Below are positions 1 to 8,484 of a stretch of 64,000 nt of DNA, piece by piece. The notes under the pieces are model-generated. The model was not told the origin of the DNA. It made no database searches and was given only the letters and a program-made list of their open reading frames with translations. The stretch covers positions 1-64,000 of the forward strand of contig CAJTNJ010000006.1 of the NCBI GenBank assembly GCA_910577565.1, read 5' to 3'. How positions within the stretch are numbered: position 1 is the first letter of the stretch; each line of letters starts with the position of its first letter. This stretch comes from an uncultured Oscillospiraceae bacterium (GTDB lineage Bacteria > Bacillota > Clostridia > Oscillospirales > Ruminococcaceae). The position numbers were made by a program, and so were the translations under genes.

Positions 1-416
1 AGGCAGTGTGCAATCGATTGGGAATAGAGCGTTTTCTGACTGTAGTAGTTTGGCTTCTATAACTTATAACGGAACATCTGAACCGGAAATTCCAGATAGT
101 GCATTTGTGGGCTGCAATATAGAATCAGTAAATGTTCCGACTAACTATGAAGGAGACACTTTCTGTGGTAAGCCAGTCAATAAAATAATTAATCCAGACA
201 AACCGGTCGATCCAGAAAACCAGACAACCGGTCGATCCAGGCAAACCGAGCAAACCAGGCAAATCTAAAGCTGGAGTAATCGCAGGATCAGTTGTTGCAG
301 CAGTAGTTGTTGTTGTTGCCGCAATTGTTGTAACTATAGTAATGTATGTAAAGAAACTTGGTTGTTTTGGCCGTGTTATGGACTCAATCAGTGCCGCAAG
401 TGCCGTTTCCCCTTAG
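1..416 (+). pseudogene. C-terminal end of a BspA-type leucine-rich-repeat surface protein, frameshifted before its anchor
   Basis: The left edge cuts this gene. The visible part holds one BspA-type repeat (AFSDCSSLASITYNG), then a Pro/Lys/Asp-rich linker. In that frame translation ends at 268 with a linker that turns into nonsense after about 217. The natural linker (PVDPEKP, PVDPGKP, PSKPGK) and a single hydrophobic anchor with a short basic tail continue in another frame to a TAG at 414-416. Two missing A residues, one near 218 and one near 226, restore a single frame through linker and anchor. Proteins of this family are displayed on the cell surface of gut clostridia and often bind host or matrix proteins. 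Whether the lesion is real decay, phase variation at the A-runs or a sequencing error cannot be told from one read of the genome. Confidence 0.75.
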
Positions 417-482
417 AATTGAAAAAGTTTGCCGTATGATTTAGTTAATAAATAGTATTCGTGATATATATTTCAAACATTG

Positions 483-526
483 GTCACTGTGGAGCTGCAA
501 CTCTACAGTGACTTTTTCTTTTTTTA
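483..526 (+). terminator. Rho-independent terminator of the surface protein gene
   Basis: A 12-bp stem (483-494 with 501-512, one G-U pair) closes a 6-base loop and is followed by a T-rich run. It lies downstream of the surface protein frame and upstream of the yicC promoter, so it separates the two transcription units. Confidence 0.85.
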
Positions 527-567
527 TCTGACTCAGCGTATTTGGCACTCTCATTTTTTTAAAGCTC

Positions 568-596
568 TTGAAAAGGTAAGATATTGTTGTTATAAT
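568..596 (+). promoter_or_regulatory. Sigma-A type promoter for the yicC operon
   Basis: TTGAAA (568-573) and TATAAT (591-596) are separated by exactly 17 bp, 43 bp upstream of the yicC start. This is the only good promoter seen before the run of closely spaced genes that follows, so it probably drives at least yicC-remA-gmk-rpoZ-coaBC. Confidence 0.7.
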
Positions 597-638
597 TATT
601 TTGCAAGGTTATTTTTTACAGATTTGGAGGAACGCACT

Positions 639-1517
639 ATGCCTAACAGTATGACAGGGTTTGGTAGGGCAGATGTGTGTTTGAATGGAATAAAATTTTT
701 GATTGAGATTAAATCTGTTAATAGTAGGTACATTGAAACATCAGTTAAGTTACCGGCAAATTATAGTTCTTTTGAAAGCAACATTAGACTATTTATAAAA
801 TCAAAGGTTTTTCGTGGTAAAGTCGATGTTACTATAAGAGAAATTGATAACGCTTTTTCAAATGCACAAGATTTGGTTTATAATGAATCATTGCTTGATA
901 AATATATTGAAACACTGCGCAAAATTTCAAAAGATTATTCAATTGATGATGATTTAAGTGTTAATACCGTTAGTAACCTTTTAGGTGTGTTTTGTTTGAG
1001 CGAAAATAATGAAACGGTGCTTAAATGGGAAGATGTTAGAATTGCACTTGAAGATGCGCTAAAAGATTTTCTGGAATCAAGGAGCATTGAGGGCAAGCAT
1101 ATTTGTGGCGATATTTTAAAAAACATATTACTTTTGAAAAAGTTGGTTTTTGAAATAGAAAGTCAAGTTCCTAACATGCTTTTGGAATATGAAAAGCGGC
1201 TTAGTGAAAAATTAAAAAGCATTCTTGAAAGCAGCGACATAGACGACACAAGAGTTTTAATGGAAATTGCCTTGTTTACCGATAGAACTGATGTTAGTGA
1301 GGAACTTGCAAGGCTTTCTAGTCATATTGCTTCACTTGAAGATTTACTTTCAAGCAACTCTGATGTTGGTCGCAAATGTGATTTTATATTGCAGGAGATT
1401 AATAGGGAAATTAATACCATTGGTTCAAAAACAAAAAGCATAAAGATATCTGAAGTTGTTATTGAGAGTAAAACAATTGTTGAAAAAATAAGAGAGCAAG
1501 TTCAAAATTTAGAATAG
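639..1517 (+). CDS. yicC: YicC-family endoribonuclease
   Basis: The 292-residue protein has the YicC N-terminal signature at its very start (MPNSMTGFGRA, then EIKSVNSRY) and the C-terminal DUF1732 signature (DFILQEINREINTIGSK). YicC proteins are stress-linked endoribonucleases; the family assignment is firm, the physiological substrate is not known from sequence. The frame is open further upstream, but the ATG at 639 was chosen because GGAGG lies 8 bases before it and because the family begins with this motif. It is the first gene of the yicC-remA-gmk-rpoZ-coaBC-priA run that is conserved across Firmicutes, and its promoter sits just upstream. Confidence 0.93.
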   Translation: MPNSMTGFGRADVCLNGIKFLIEIKSVNSRYIETSVKLPANYSSFESNIRLFIKSKVFRGKVDVTIREIDNAFSNAQDLVYNESLLDKYIETLRKISKDYSIDDDLSVNTVSNLLGVFCLSENNETVLKWEDVRIALEDALKDFLESRSIEGKHICGDILKNILLLKKLVFEIESQVPNMLLEYEKRLSEKLKSILESSDIDDTRVLMEIALFTDRTDVSEELARLSSHIASLEDLLSSNSDVGRKCDFILQEINREINTIGSKTKSIKISEVVIESKTIVEKIREQVQNLE

Positions 1518-1526
1518 GTGATAAAT

Positions 1527-1784
1527 ATGGACGGACTTATTAATATTGGCTGCAATAATTTTATCGCTGCAGACAAGTTAGTATCTGTTGTAGCTCCTGA
1601 TGCTGCTCCTGTAAGAAGAGTGGTTGCTGCTGCAAAAGATTCGGGTAAACTTATTGATGCAACCTGTGGGCGCAAAACAAAGTCTGTTTTATTTATGAGC
1701 AGTGATCATATAATTTTATCTTGCATAGATGTTTGTGGCATAGAATCTAAAGTGCAAGAGTGTATAGATAAGGAGAAACAATGA
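1527..1784 (+). CDS. remA: RemA/DUF370 DNA-binding regulator
   Basis: An 85-residue protein matching the RemA family along its length (INIGCNNFIAADKLVSVV, then APVRRVV). In Bacillus subtilis RemA is an oligomeric DNA-binding activator of matrix and osmoprotection genes; its regulon here is unknown. The GTG at 1518 is in frame, but the ATG at 1527 fits the family start and has a GGTG ribosome site 6 bases away. It follows yicC directly and overlaps gmk by 4 bases, so it is translated as part of that operon. The C-terminus ends in a short charged tail. Confidence 0.88.
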   Translation: MDGLINIGCNNFIAADKLVSVVAPDAAPVRRVVAAAKDSGKLIDATCGRKTKSVLFMSSDHIILSCIDVCGIESKVQECIDKEKQ

Positions 1785-2377
1785 AACGAGGAGTTTTAAT
1801 GATAGTGTCAGGCCCATCCGGCAGCGGCAAGGGCACAATAGTGAAACAGCTTGAAAATGATGATAATATAAAAGTTTCTGTTTCTGCCACTACAAGAAAG
1901 CCAAGAGCCGGTGAAGAGCATGGAGTGCACTATTATTTTATGGAAAAAGATGAGTTTTTAAGCTGTGTTGATGATGGAGAAATGCTCGAGTATAATGAAT
2001 ATTGTGAAAACTATTATGGCACGCCGTTAATGGGAGTGGAGCCTTTTTTGAAAGAAGGCAAGGATGTTATACTTGAAATTGATGTTAATGGCGCAAAACA
2101 GGTAAGCAAAATTATGAAATGCGTTAAATTGTTTATTTTGCCACCAAGTATGCAATTGTTAAAAAAAAGGCTTTGCCTGCGTGGCACTGAAACAGAAGAA
2201 GCATTAAATATTCGGTTAAATCAAGCGCATTTTGAAATGGAGCAAGCATATAATTATGACTATTTAGTCGTTAATGATAATATTGATGATGCGGTAAACA
2301 AAGTAAAGTCAATATTAATTGCCCAAAGGCATAGAGTTTTTAATATGAAAGATAAACTTGATGAATTGTTAAAATAA
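1781..2377 (+). CDS. gmk: Guanylate kinase
   Basis: Guanylate kinase phosphorylates GMP to GDP with ATP in the cytoplasm. The 198-residue length is normal. The P-loop GPSGSGKGT lies at residues 11-19, followed by the GMP-binding segment with STTRKPRAGE-like residues (SATTRKPRAGEEHGVHYYF region) and the lid around residues 130-150 (RLCLRGTETEEAL). The start ATG overlaps the remA stop (ATGA), which indicates translational coupling. It sits upstream of rpoZ, as in most Firmicutes. Confidence 0.97.
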   Translation: MKRGVLMIVSGPSGSGKGTIVKQLENDDNIKVSVSATTRKPRAGEEHGVHYYFMEKDEFLSCVDDGEMLEYNEYCENYYGTPLMGVEPFLKEGKDVILEIDVNGAKQVSKIMKCVKLFILPPSMQLLKKRLCLRGTETEEALNIRLNQAHFEMEQAYNYDYLVVNDNIDDAVNKVKSILIAQRHRVFNMKDKLDELLK

Positions 2378-2401
2378 AAATAATGTAAGGAGAAATTTAT
2401 T

Positions 2402-2617
2402 ATGAAAAGACTATCTATACCCGATATACTCAAAAACGGAGAAAGCTACTATTCTTTGGTAATAGGAGTTTCAAAAAGAGCCAGGCAAATAGTTGACTAT
2501 GCTAATGACCATGGCTTGGCGGTTCCCGAAAAACCTGTTTCGGACGCTTTGGAAGATTTTATTCAGGATAGATATGTTTTAGTGGAACCAAAGGACATAG
2601 GCTGTAAAAATGCATAA
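2402..2617 (+). CDS. rpoZ: DNA-directed RNA polymerase omega subunit
   Basis: A 71-residue protein with the omega pattern: an N-terminal Ser/Tyr-rich helix (ESYYSLVIGVSKRARQI) followed by a conserved segment ending in KPVSDALEDF. Omega stabilises the beta-prime subunit during polymerase assembly. AGGAG stands 9 bases before the ATG. It overlaps coaBC by 8 bases and follows gmk, the usual Firmicute order, which supports the call despite its short length. Confidence 0.92.
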   Translation: MKRLSIPDILKNGESYYSLVIGVSKRARQIVDYANDHGLAVPEKPVSDALEDFIQDRYVLVEPKDIGCKNA

Positions 2618-3812
2618 TGCGCTTAAAGACAAGAAAATTATTTTAGGTGTTAGCGGCGGGATCGCTGCTTTTAAAGCAGTTAGCGTTGCAAGCAGACTTG
2701 TCAAAAAAGGTTGCACTGTTAATACCATTATGACAAAAAATGCAGAGCAATTTGTAAGACCTCTTACATTTGAAACTTTGACAAATCGCCCTTGCATAAT
2801 TTCAACATTTGAACGAAATGGCAAGTTCGATGTTGAGCATGTCTCTCTTGCAAAATCTGCAGATGCTTTTGTCATTGTCCCCGCCACAGCTAATGTTATA
2901 GCCAAAATTGCTCACGGCATAGCAGATGATATGCTAACCAGCACTTTTTTGGCGTGCAATTGCAAGAAGATTATATTCCCTGCCATGAATACAGGCATGT
3001 TTGAAAATGTTGCTACCAAAGAGAATATAAATATTTTAATAAGCCGCGGCATGGAGGTCATAGATCCTGTTGACGGCGTTTTAGCGTGTGGCGATATCGG
3101 CAAAGGTCGTCTTATGGAAGTTGACGATGTTATTAAATCTATAGAAAATATTTTGGTAAAAGATATGGATTTAGATGGCAAGAATGTTCTTGTGACAGCT
3201 GGTGCCACAGAGGAACCAATTGATCCGGTTAGATTTTTGACTAACCGTTCCAGTGGTAAAATGGGTTATGCAATTGCAGATGCTGCTGCTAAAAGAGGGG
3301 CTAACGTGACTTTAATTTCAGGGCGTGCAACTATAGCGCCACCGCCTGGTATGAGGGTTGAGTTTGCTTTTAGTGCGAAAGATATGTATGATAAAGTTTT
3401 GGAAAAAGCAGAAACAGCAGACATTTGCATCTTAGCCGCTGCAGTTGCAGACTATCGACCAAAAACTATATCTAAACATAAGATAAAAAAGACAGATCAA
3501 GATAGGGCACTTGAGCTTGTTAGAACGCCCGATATATTAAAATCTTTGGGAGAGCAAAAAATTAAAAACAGGTTTCTTTGTGGGTTTTCTATGGAGACAG
3601 AAGATCTTATTGAAAATTCCAAAGCAAAGCTTATATCCAAAAAAGCCGATATGATAATAGCCAACAACATAAATGATAAAGGCGCCGGTTTTTGTGTTGA
3701 TACAAATAAGGCCAGCATCATTACAAAAGATAATGTTGTAAAACTTCCGCTTATGAGCAAAAAAAAGCTTGCTGATGTGATAATTGATAACATAGTTGCT
3801 TTGATTGAATGA
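2610..3812 (+). CDS. coaBC: Bifunctional phosphopantothenoylcysteine decarboxylase / phosphopantothenate-cysteine ligase
   Basis: This 400-residue enzyme carries out two steps of coenzyme A synthesis. The N-terminal CoaC flavoprotein half shows GGIAAFKAV, the catalytic-His segment EHVSLA, the PAMNTGM motif and the substrate-clamp Cys segment ACGDIGKGRL. The C-terminal CoaB half shows NRSSGKMGYAIA and the NNINDKG loop. All key motifs are present and the length is typical. It overlaps rpoZ by 8 bases and is followed after 47 bases by priA. Confidence 0.97.
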   Translation: MHNALKDKKIILGVSGGIAAFKAVSVASRLVKKGCTVNTIMTKNAEQFVRPLTFETLTNRPCIISTFERNGKFDVEHVSLAKSADAFVIVPATANVIAKIAHGIADDMLTSTFLACNCKKIIFPAMNTGMFENVATKENINILISRGMEVIDPVDGVLACGDIGKGRLMEVDDVIKSIENILVKDMDLDGKNVLVTAGATEEPIDPVRFLTNRSSGKMGYAIADAAAKRGANVTLISGRATIAPPPGMRVEFAFSAKDMYDKVLEKAETADICILAAAVADYRPKTISKHKIKKTDQDRALELVRTPDILKSLGEQKIKNRFLCGFSMETEDLIENSKAKLISKKADMIIANNINDKGAGFCVDTNKASIITKDNVVKLPLMSKKKLADVIIDNIVALIE

Positions 3813-3859
3813 TAAAAGTGAAAATTAAAGGATTGCTTGTTGCTTTGGAGGAATAAATT

Positions 3860-6286
3860 TTGAGCATAGTTGCATCTGTTGCAGTTGAAAAGACATCGCT
3901 TCATTTTGATAGGCTCTTTGATTATATTGTGCCGAAAAATTTGTGCGCAGATGTTAAAGAAGGGTGTTTTGTAAGTGTGCCGTTCGGGCAGGGTAATAAA
4001 ATAAGGCAGGGCATGGTAATAGAGATTAAAAACCATGAGCCGACTAAACGTTATAAAGAACTTTTAAGCTTGCTTGGGAAAGGTCCTGTGCTCTCGCAGG
4101 ATCTTTTAAATGTTGTAAAATATCTTCATTCCACTTGTTTTTGCACTTGGTATGAGGCTATTAGAACCGTTTTGCCTTCGGGGCTTTTTTTTAGAATCGA
4201 TGAGTGTTGGAATTTTATCTTTATTGAAGGTTTAGATTATTCTCAAGACGAAATTGATATTATTTTGCGGCTTAAAAAATTATCTGACCTTAAGTCGATA
4301 AACAAAGCCATTGAAAAGTTTATAAACGAAGGAAAATCTAAAGCCATAAGGTCCTTGGAAAAAAAGAACGTTTTGTTTCGTCTTGGAGATTCAAGACGAA
4401 AAATTTGTGACAAAAGAATCTCAATGGTAAAGATTTTGAATAGCCCAAGCTTTAATGGCAAATTAACGGCTAAGCAAAATAAATTGCTGAGTTTTATTGA
4501 AGAATCAGGTTCGGTTTCAGTCAAGGAAGCGTGTTATATTTGTGGTGTTACTGAAATAGTGCTGAAAAATCTTGTAAAATATGGCCTTGTTGAGGTTTTT
4601 GAAAGAGAAACATATCGCAACCCATATGAAGGTGTTAAAATAACAAAGTCTGTTGACGATATTGTGCTTACAAACAAACAACAGGAGGTAGCAAACGGAC
4701 TTATAAAATTGTTGGATTCAAACAAAGCCTGTGTATCGCTTTTACGGGGCGTTACTGGAAGTGGTAAGACTCAGGTTTTTTTGAAATTAATTAAGCACAC
4801 TTTGGATAAAGGAAAACAGTGCATTTTGATGGTGCCTGAAATATCACTCACTCCTCAAATTTTATCATTTTTCCAGTCTTTGTTCGGCGATAATGTAGCG
4901 GTATTTCACAGTGCGATTTCTATGGCAGAACAGCTTGATGAATATAAAAGAATAAGCAGAGGTGAAGCGAATGTTGTGATTGGCACAAGAAGTGCAGTAT
5001 TTGCTCCTTGCAAAAATTTGGGTCTCATCATAATGGACGAGGAGGGCGAGCACACCTACAAAAGCAGCGATCTAAGTCCAAGATATCATGCAAGAGATGT
5101 GGCAAAATATAGGTGTTTTAAGTCCTCTTCTATGTTGTTGCTTGCTTCTGCTACTCCGAGCATTGAAACACAATATTATGCTAAAATCGACAAATATCAT
5201 GAGTTTGTTTTAGATCAAAGATATGGCAATGCAAAACTTCCTGAAGTGATGATTGTTGATTTAAAAAGAGCGCAGACTTCACAGGTTACAGGAGTTAGCG
5301 AAATGCTTGCGGAAGAGCTTTTGAAAAACCTTGAAAATGGTGAGCAAAGCATATTGCTTTTAAACCGCAGAGGTTATAATTCTAGTGCGGTTTGCATTGA
5401 TTGTGGGTGGGTAGCTCATTGCCCAAATTGCACAGCACCAATGACCTATCACAAGGCAAACGATTCGCTTATGTGTCATTATTGCGGGCACATTCAGGAA
5501 AAGATTGAAAATTGCCCTATTTGCGGTCAAGACCATATACTCTATCAAGGACATGGCACACAAAAGATAGAAGAAGAACTAAAAAGGACTTTTTTTAAGG
5601 CTCGCGTATTAAGGTTAGATGCCGACTCTACTTTCACGCGTAAGGTTTTGGAAGATAAAATCAAAAGTTTCGAAAATGTGGAATATGATATATTAATAGG
5701 TACACAGATTGTTGCAAAGGGTTTAAATTTTCCAAATGTAACCTTAGTTGGTGTGCTTTTTTTGGACAGCATGCTTTATGGTGCAGACTTTAGGTGTCAT
5801 GAGCAGTTGTTTTCTCTTCTTACTCAAGTAGTTGGAAGAAGCGGCAGAGGCAATAAAGTGGGAAGAGCGATAATTCAAACATATAAACCCGAAAATCAAA
5901 CGATTTTGCAAGCTGCAAAGCAAGATTATGAAATGTTTTATCGCGATGAGATATTGGAAAGAAAGAGCTTTTTTTGTCCGCCGTTTTGTGATTTGTGCAT
6001 GATTAATTTCAGTGGATTTGAGGAAATTAGAGTTCAAAGATGCGCCGAAGCAGTTGTTAAAGTATGCAAAAAATTTGCGGATGAAAAGGTGCCAATCAGA
6101 CTTCTTGGCATTGCTACCCCATATTTTAGCAGACTAAATAAAAGATATCGTCGCAGAATAATAATAAAATGCCACAATACCCCAAATTTTAGGGCATGGA
6201 TGAGAAAAGTGATAAGTGAAGCTTTAGATTCTAATTTGTTTTCAAAAATTAGGGTGAACATTGACATCAACGGTGATATAATATAA
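3860..6286 (+). CDS. priA: Primosomal replication restart helicase PriA
   Basis: PriA reloads the replisome at stalled forks. The 808-residue protein has the DNA-binding N-terminal domain, Walker A (GVTGSGKTQ, about residue 296), a helicase motif II written DEEGEH, and eight Cys forming the zinc module (CIDCGW, CPNC, CHYCGH, CPICG, residues about 512-555), followed by the C-terminal helicase lobe with QVVGRSGR. The start is a TTG with GGAGG 8 bases upstream; no ATG fits better. Motif II differs from the textbook DEEH in having Gly at the fourth place, a site that also varies in other clostridial PriA proteins. Confidence 0.96.
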   Translation: MSIVASVAVEKTSLHFDRLFDYIVPKNLCADVKEGCFVSVPFGQGNKIRQGMVIEIKNHEPTKRYKELLSLLGKGPVLSQDLLNVVKYLHSTCFCTWYEAIRTVLPSGLFFRIDECWNFIFIEGLDYSQDEIDIILRLKKLSDLKSINKAIEKFINEGKSKAIRSLEKKNVLFRLGDSRRKICDKRISMVKILNSPSFNGKLTAKQNKLLSFIEESGSVSVKEACYICGVTEIVLKNLVKYGLVEVFERETYRNPYEGVKITKSVDDIVLTNKQQEVANGLIKLLDSNKACVSLLRGVTGSGKTQVFLKLIKHTLDKGKQCILMVPEISLTPQILSFFQSLFGDNVAVFHSAISMAEQLDEYKRISRGEANVVIGTRSAVFAPCKNLGLIIMDEEGEHTYKSSDLSPRYHARDVAKYRCFKSSSMLLLASATPSIETQYYAKIDKYHEFVLDQRYGNAKLPEVMIVDLKRAQTSQVTGVSEMLAEELLKNLENGEQSILLLNRRGYNSSAVCIDCGWVAHCPNCTAPMTYHKANDSLMCHYCGHIQEKIENCPICGQDHILYQGHGTQKIEEELKRTFFKARVLRLDADSTFTRKVLEDKIKSFENVEYDILIGTQIVAKGLNFPNVTLVGVLFLDSMLYGADFRCHEQLFSLLTQVVGRSGRGNKVGRAIIQTYKPENQTILQAAKQDYEMFYRDEILERKSFFCPPFCDLCMINFSGFEEIRVQRCAEAVVKVCKKFADEKVPIRLLGIATPYFSRLNKRYRRRIIIKCHNTPNFRAWMRKVISEALDSNLFSKIRVNIDINGDII

Positions 6287-6332
6287 TATATAAATAAGCA
6301 TAAAATACACTAAGTATAATATAGGAGGCATT

Positions 6333-6803
6333 ATGGCTATTCGTAATATGGTAACGGATGATGATCCAATTTTGCACAAAAAGTGTCGTGAAGTCACAAG
6401 TTTTGATGAACATTTGTCTATTTTAATGGATGATATGATTGAAACATTGCACAGTTTTGACAGAGCTGTTGGTCTCGCTGCTCCTCAAATAGGTATACTT
6501 CGCAGGGTCGTTGTTATAGACGTTGGTGAAGGGGTAATAGAGCTGGTTAATCCGGAGATAGTAGCTCAAAAAGGAAAGCAGTTTGGACCGGAAGGCTGCC
6601 TTTCCTATCCAAACGTATATGGAAATGTGGAAAGACCAAACTATGTCAAAGTAAAAGCTTATGACAGAAAAGGCAAACTGTTTTTTCTAGAGGGAACCGA
6701 ACTGCTTGCGCGTGCATTTTGCCATGAAATTGATCACTTAAATGGCATTGTGTTTCTTGACAAAGCAAAAGAATTAAAAGAGATAGAGCGCGCAGAGGCT
6801 TAA
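6333..6803 (+). CDS. def: Peptide deformylase
   Basis: Peptide deformylase removes the formyl group from the initiator Met. The 156-residue protein has the three family motifs in order: GLAAPQIG, EGCLSYP (metal Cys) and CHEIDHL (metal His pair with catalytic Glu). AGGAGG precedes the ATG by 6 bases. It lies between priA and fmt; def and fmt act on the same chemistry, fmt adding the formyl group to Met-tRNA and def removing it from the finished chain. Confidence 0.97.
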   Translation: MAIRNMVTDDDPILHKKCREVTSFDEHLSILMDDMIETLHSFDRAVGLAAPQIGILRRVVVIDVGEGVIELVNPEIVAQKGKQFGPEGCLSYPNVYGNVERPNYVKVKAYDRKGKLFFLEGTELLARAFCHEIDHLNGIVFLDKAKELKEIERAEA

Positions 6804-6834
6804 TGAATTAACAATTGTACGTTTAGGGGGATAG

Positions 6835-7767
6835 TTGCCGGAAATTATGAGAGTGGTTTTTATGGGCACGCCTGATTTTGCAGTTAGTACGCTTAAAAAA
6901 TTGATGGGAAGCGATCATGAAATAGTCGCCGTATTCACACAGCCGGATAAGCCTGTTGGCAGGAAACAGCTGTTTAAGCCGCCATCGGTTAAGGTAAAGG
7001 CTTTGGAGGGCGGTTTAAATGTATATCAGCCAGACAGTTTAAGAGACGAAGAAACTAAAAAACTTTTAAGTTCGTTAGATGTAGATGTTATAGTCGTTGT
7101 TGCTTATGGAAAAATTTTACCGAAGGAAGTTTTAGATATCCCGAAATATGGATGCATAAATGTTCATGGATCTTTGCTTCCAAAATATCGAGGTGCGTCT
7201 CCGATTCAAACGAGCATTTTAAATGGCGACAAGGTAACGGGCGTCACTACCATGTATATGTCTGAAGGATTAGACACCGGCGATATTATAGATAAAGCTC
7301 AAATTGAAATTGGCGATAACGAGACGGCTTCCGAACTTTTTGCAAGGCTTGCTCCAATAGGTGCCGAACTTTTATGTGAGACTTTAAATAAAATTGAAAC
7401 AAAAACTATAAAGCGCACCGTCCAAGATGATAAGCTTGCAAGCTATGCTCCCATTTTAACCAAGCAAATGGCAAAAATTGATTTTTTAGACAGCGCATTT
7501 AATGTTCACAAAAAAATATGCGGGCTATCTGAGTGGCCTTGTGCATATTGTTATTTAAAAGGTAAAAAACTAAAAGTATATCATAGCTGTCTAGCAGACG
7601 GATTTAGTGGAAAACCTGGAGAATTGCTTGACGATAGGCGAATGATTATAGGATGTTGTGACAAGGCTGTTGAGTTTATGGAGATTCAGCTGGAAGGAAA
7701 AAAGAGAGTTGCTGCAAGAGACTTTTTAAATGGAAACCAAATAAAAAAAGGCGATATATTAGAGTAA
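6835..7767 (+). CDS. fmt: Methionyl-tRNA formyltransferase
   Basis: Fmt formylates initiator Met-tRNA using 10-formyl-tetrahydrofolate. The 310-residue protein has the N-terminal Rossmann start (RVVFMGTPDFAV), the active-site segment INVHGSLLPKYRGASPIQ and the family's C-terminal beta-barrel. The TTG at 6835 was chosen because a GGGGG ribosome site stands 4 bases before it; the ATG at 6847 gives the more familiar family start but has no good site, so four N-terminal residues are uncertain. It follows def. Confidence 0.95.
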   Translation: MPEIMRVVFMGTPDFAVSTLKKLMGSDHEIVAVFTQPDKPVGRKQLFKPPSVKVKALEGGLNVYQPDSLRDEETKKLLSSLDVDVIVVVAYGKILPKEVLDIPKYGCINVHGSLLPKYRGASPIQTSILNGDKVTGVTTMYMSEGLDTGDIIDKAQIEIGDNETASELFARLAPIGAELLCETLNKIETKTIKRTVQDDKLASYAPILTKQMAKIDFLDSAFNVHKKICGLSEWPCAYCYLKGKKLKVYHSCLADGFSGKPGELLDDRRMIIGCCDKAVEFMEIQLEGKKRVAARDFLNGNQIKKGDILE

Positions 7768-7791
7768 TATTATGTTAAGGAGTAAAATATA

Positions 7792-8484
7792 ATGTATTTT
7801 TATTGGGGAGATTTTTATTATTTTTTGATTCTTATAGTTCCGGTCTTAATTTTATCTATAGCTGCTCAAATTATGATGGAAACAACCTACAAAAAGTATT
7901 CAAATGTGAAAAACAGACGTGGACTTAGTGGCGCTGTAGTTGCGAGAACAATTTTGGACAGCAAGGGTTTAACGGATGTTAGAATAGAAATGGTAAACGG
8001 CAGATTAACCGATCACTTTGACCCAAGAGATAATGTGGTCAGACTGTCAGAGGGAAATTATAATGGAACAACCATCTCGGCAGTGGGTGTTGCGGCTCAT
8101 GAGGTCGGACATGCAATTCAATATGCAGAACACTATGCACCTATAAAATTAAGAGCGGCTGTGATACCGGCTACTAGATTTGGATCTTGGTTCTATTTCC
8201 CGCTGTTTTTGCTTGGAATATTATTTCAAATGCCAACACTTGCCTATATTGGAGTTGGTTTGTTTGCGATGATTGCTATATTTCAATTGATAACGTTGCC
8301 TGTTGAGTTTAACGCAAGCAATAGGGCAATTAAAATTTTAAACAAAGATTTTGTGCTTGATGCTGATGAAGTTTCAGGTGCAAAGAAGGTTTTAACAGCT
8401 GCTGCCATGACATATGTTGCGGCGCTTTTGATGTCTATTGTGCAGATCATACGTTTGGTATTAATAGTAAGGCGAAATGACTAA
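7792..8484 (+). CDS. Membrane zinc metallopeptidase, YugP/DUF-type
   Basis: The 230-residue protein has a hydrophobic N-terminal segment, a zinc motif HEVGHA at about residues 104-109 (followed by IQYAEHY), two or three hydrophobic segments at about 125-170 and another near the C-terminus. This is the pattern of the neutral zinc metallopeptidases annotated YugP in Bacilli, whose substrate is not known. A third metal ligand is probably the Glu/Asn-containing segment PVEFNASNRA. It lies between fmt and rsmB and overlaps rsmB by 8 bases, a conserved clostridial arrangement. Confidence 0.88.
   Translation: MYFYWGDFYYFLILIVPVLILSIAAQIMMETTYKKYSNVKNRRGLSGAVVARTILDSKGLTDVRIEMVNGRLTDHFDPRDNVVRLSEGNYNGTTISAVGVAAHEVGHAIQYAEHYAPIKLRAAVIPATRFGSWFYFPLFLLGILFQMPTLAYIGVGLFAMIAIFQLITLPVEFNASNRAIKILNKDFVLDADEVSGAKKVLTAAAMTYVAALLMSIVQIIRLVLIVRRND

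Noticed and set aside
195..260. Direct repeats resembling a CRISPR array
   Set aside because: They are the coding repeat of a Pro/Lys linker, too short and without spacers. No CRISPR array or cas gene is seen in the window.
3497..4036. Minus-strand frame of 179 codons across the coaBC-priA junction
   Set aside because: Both genes on the plus strand are certain; the product has no recognisable motif.
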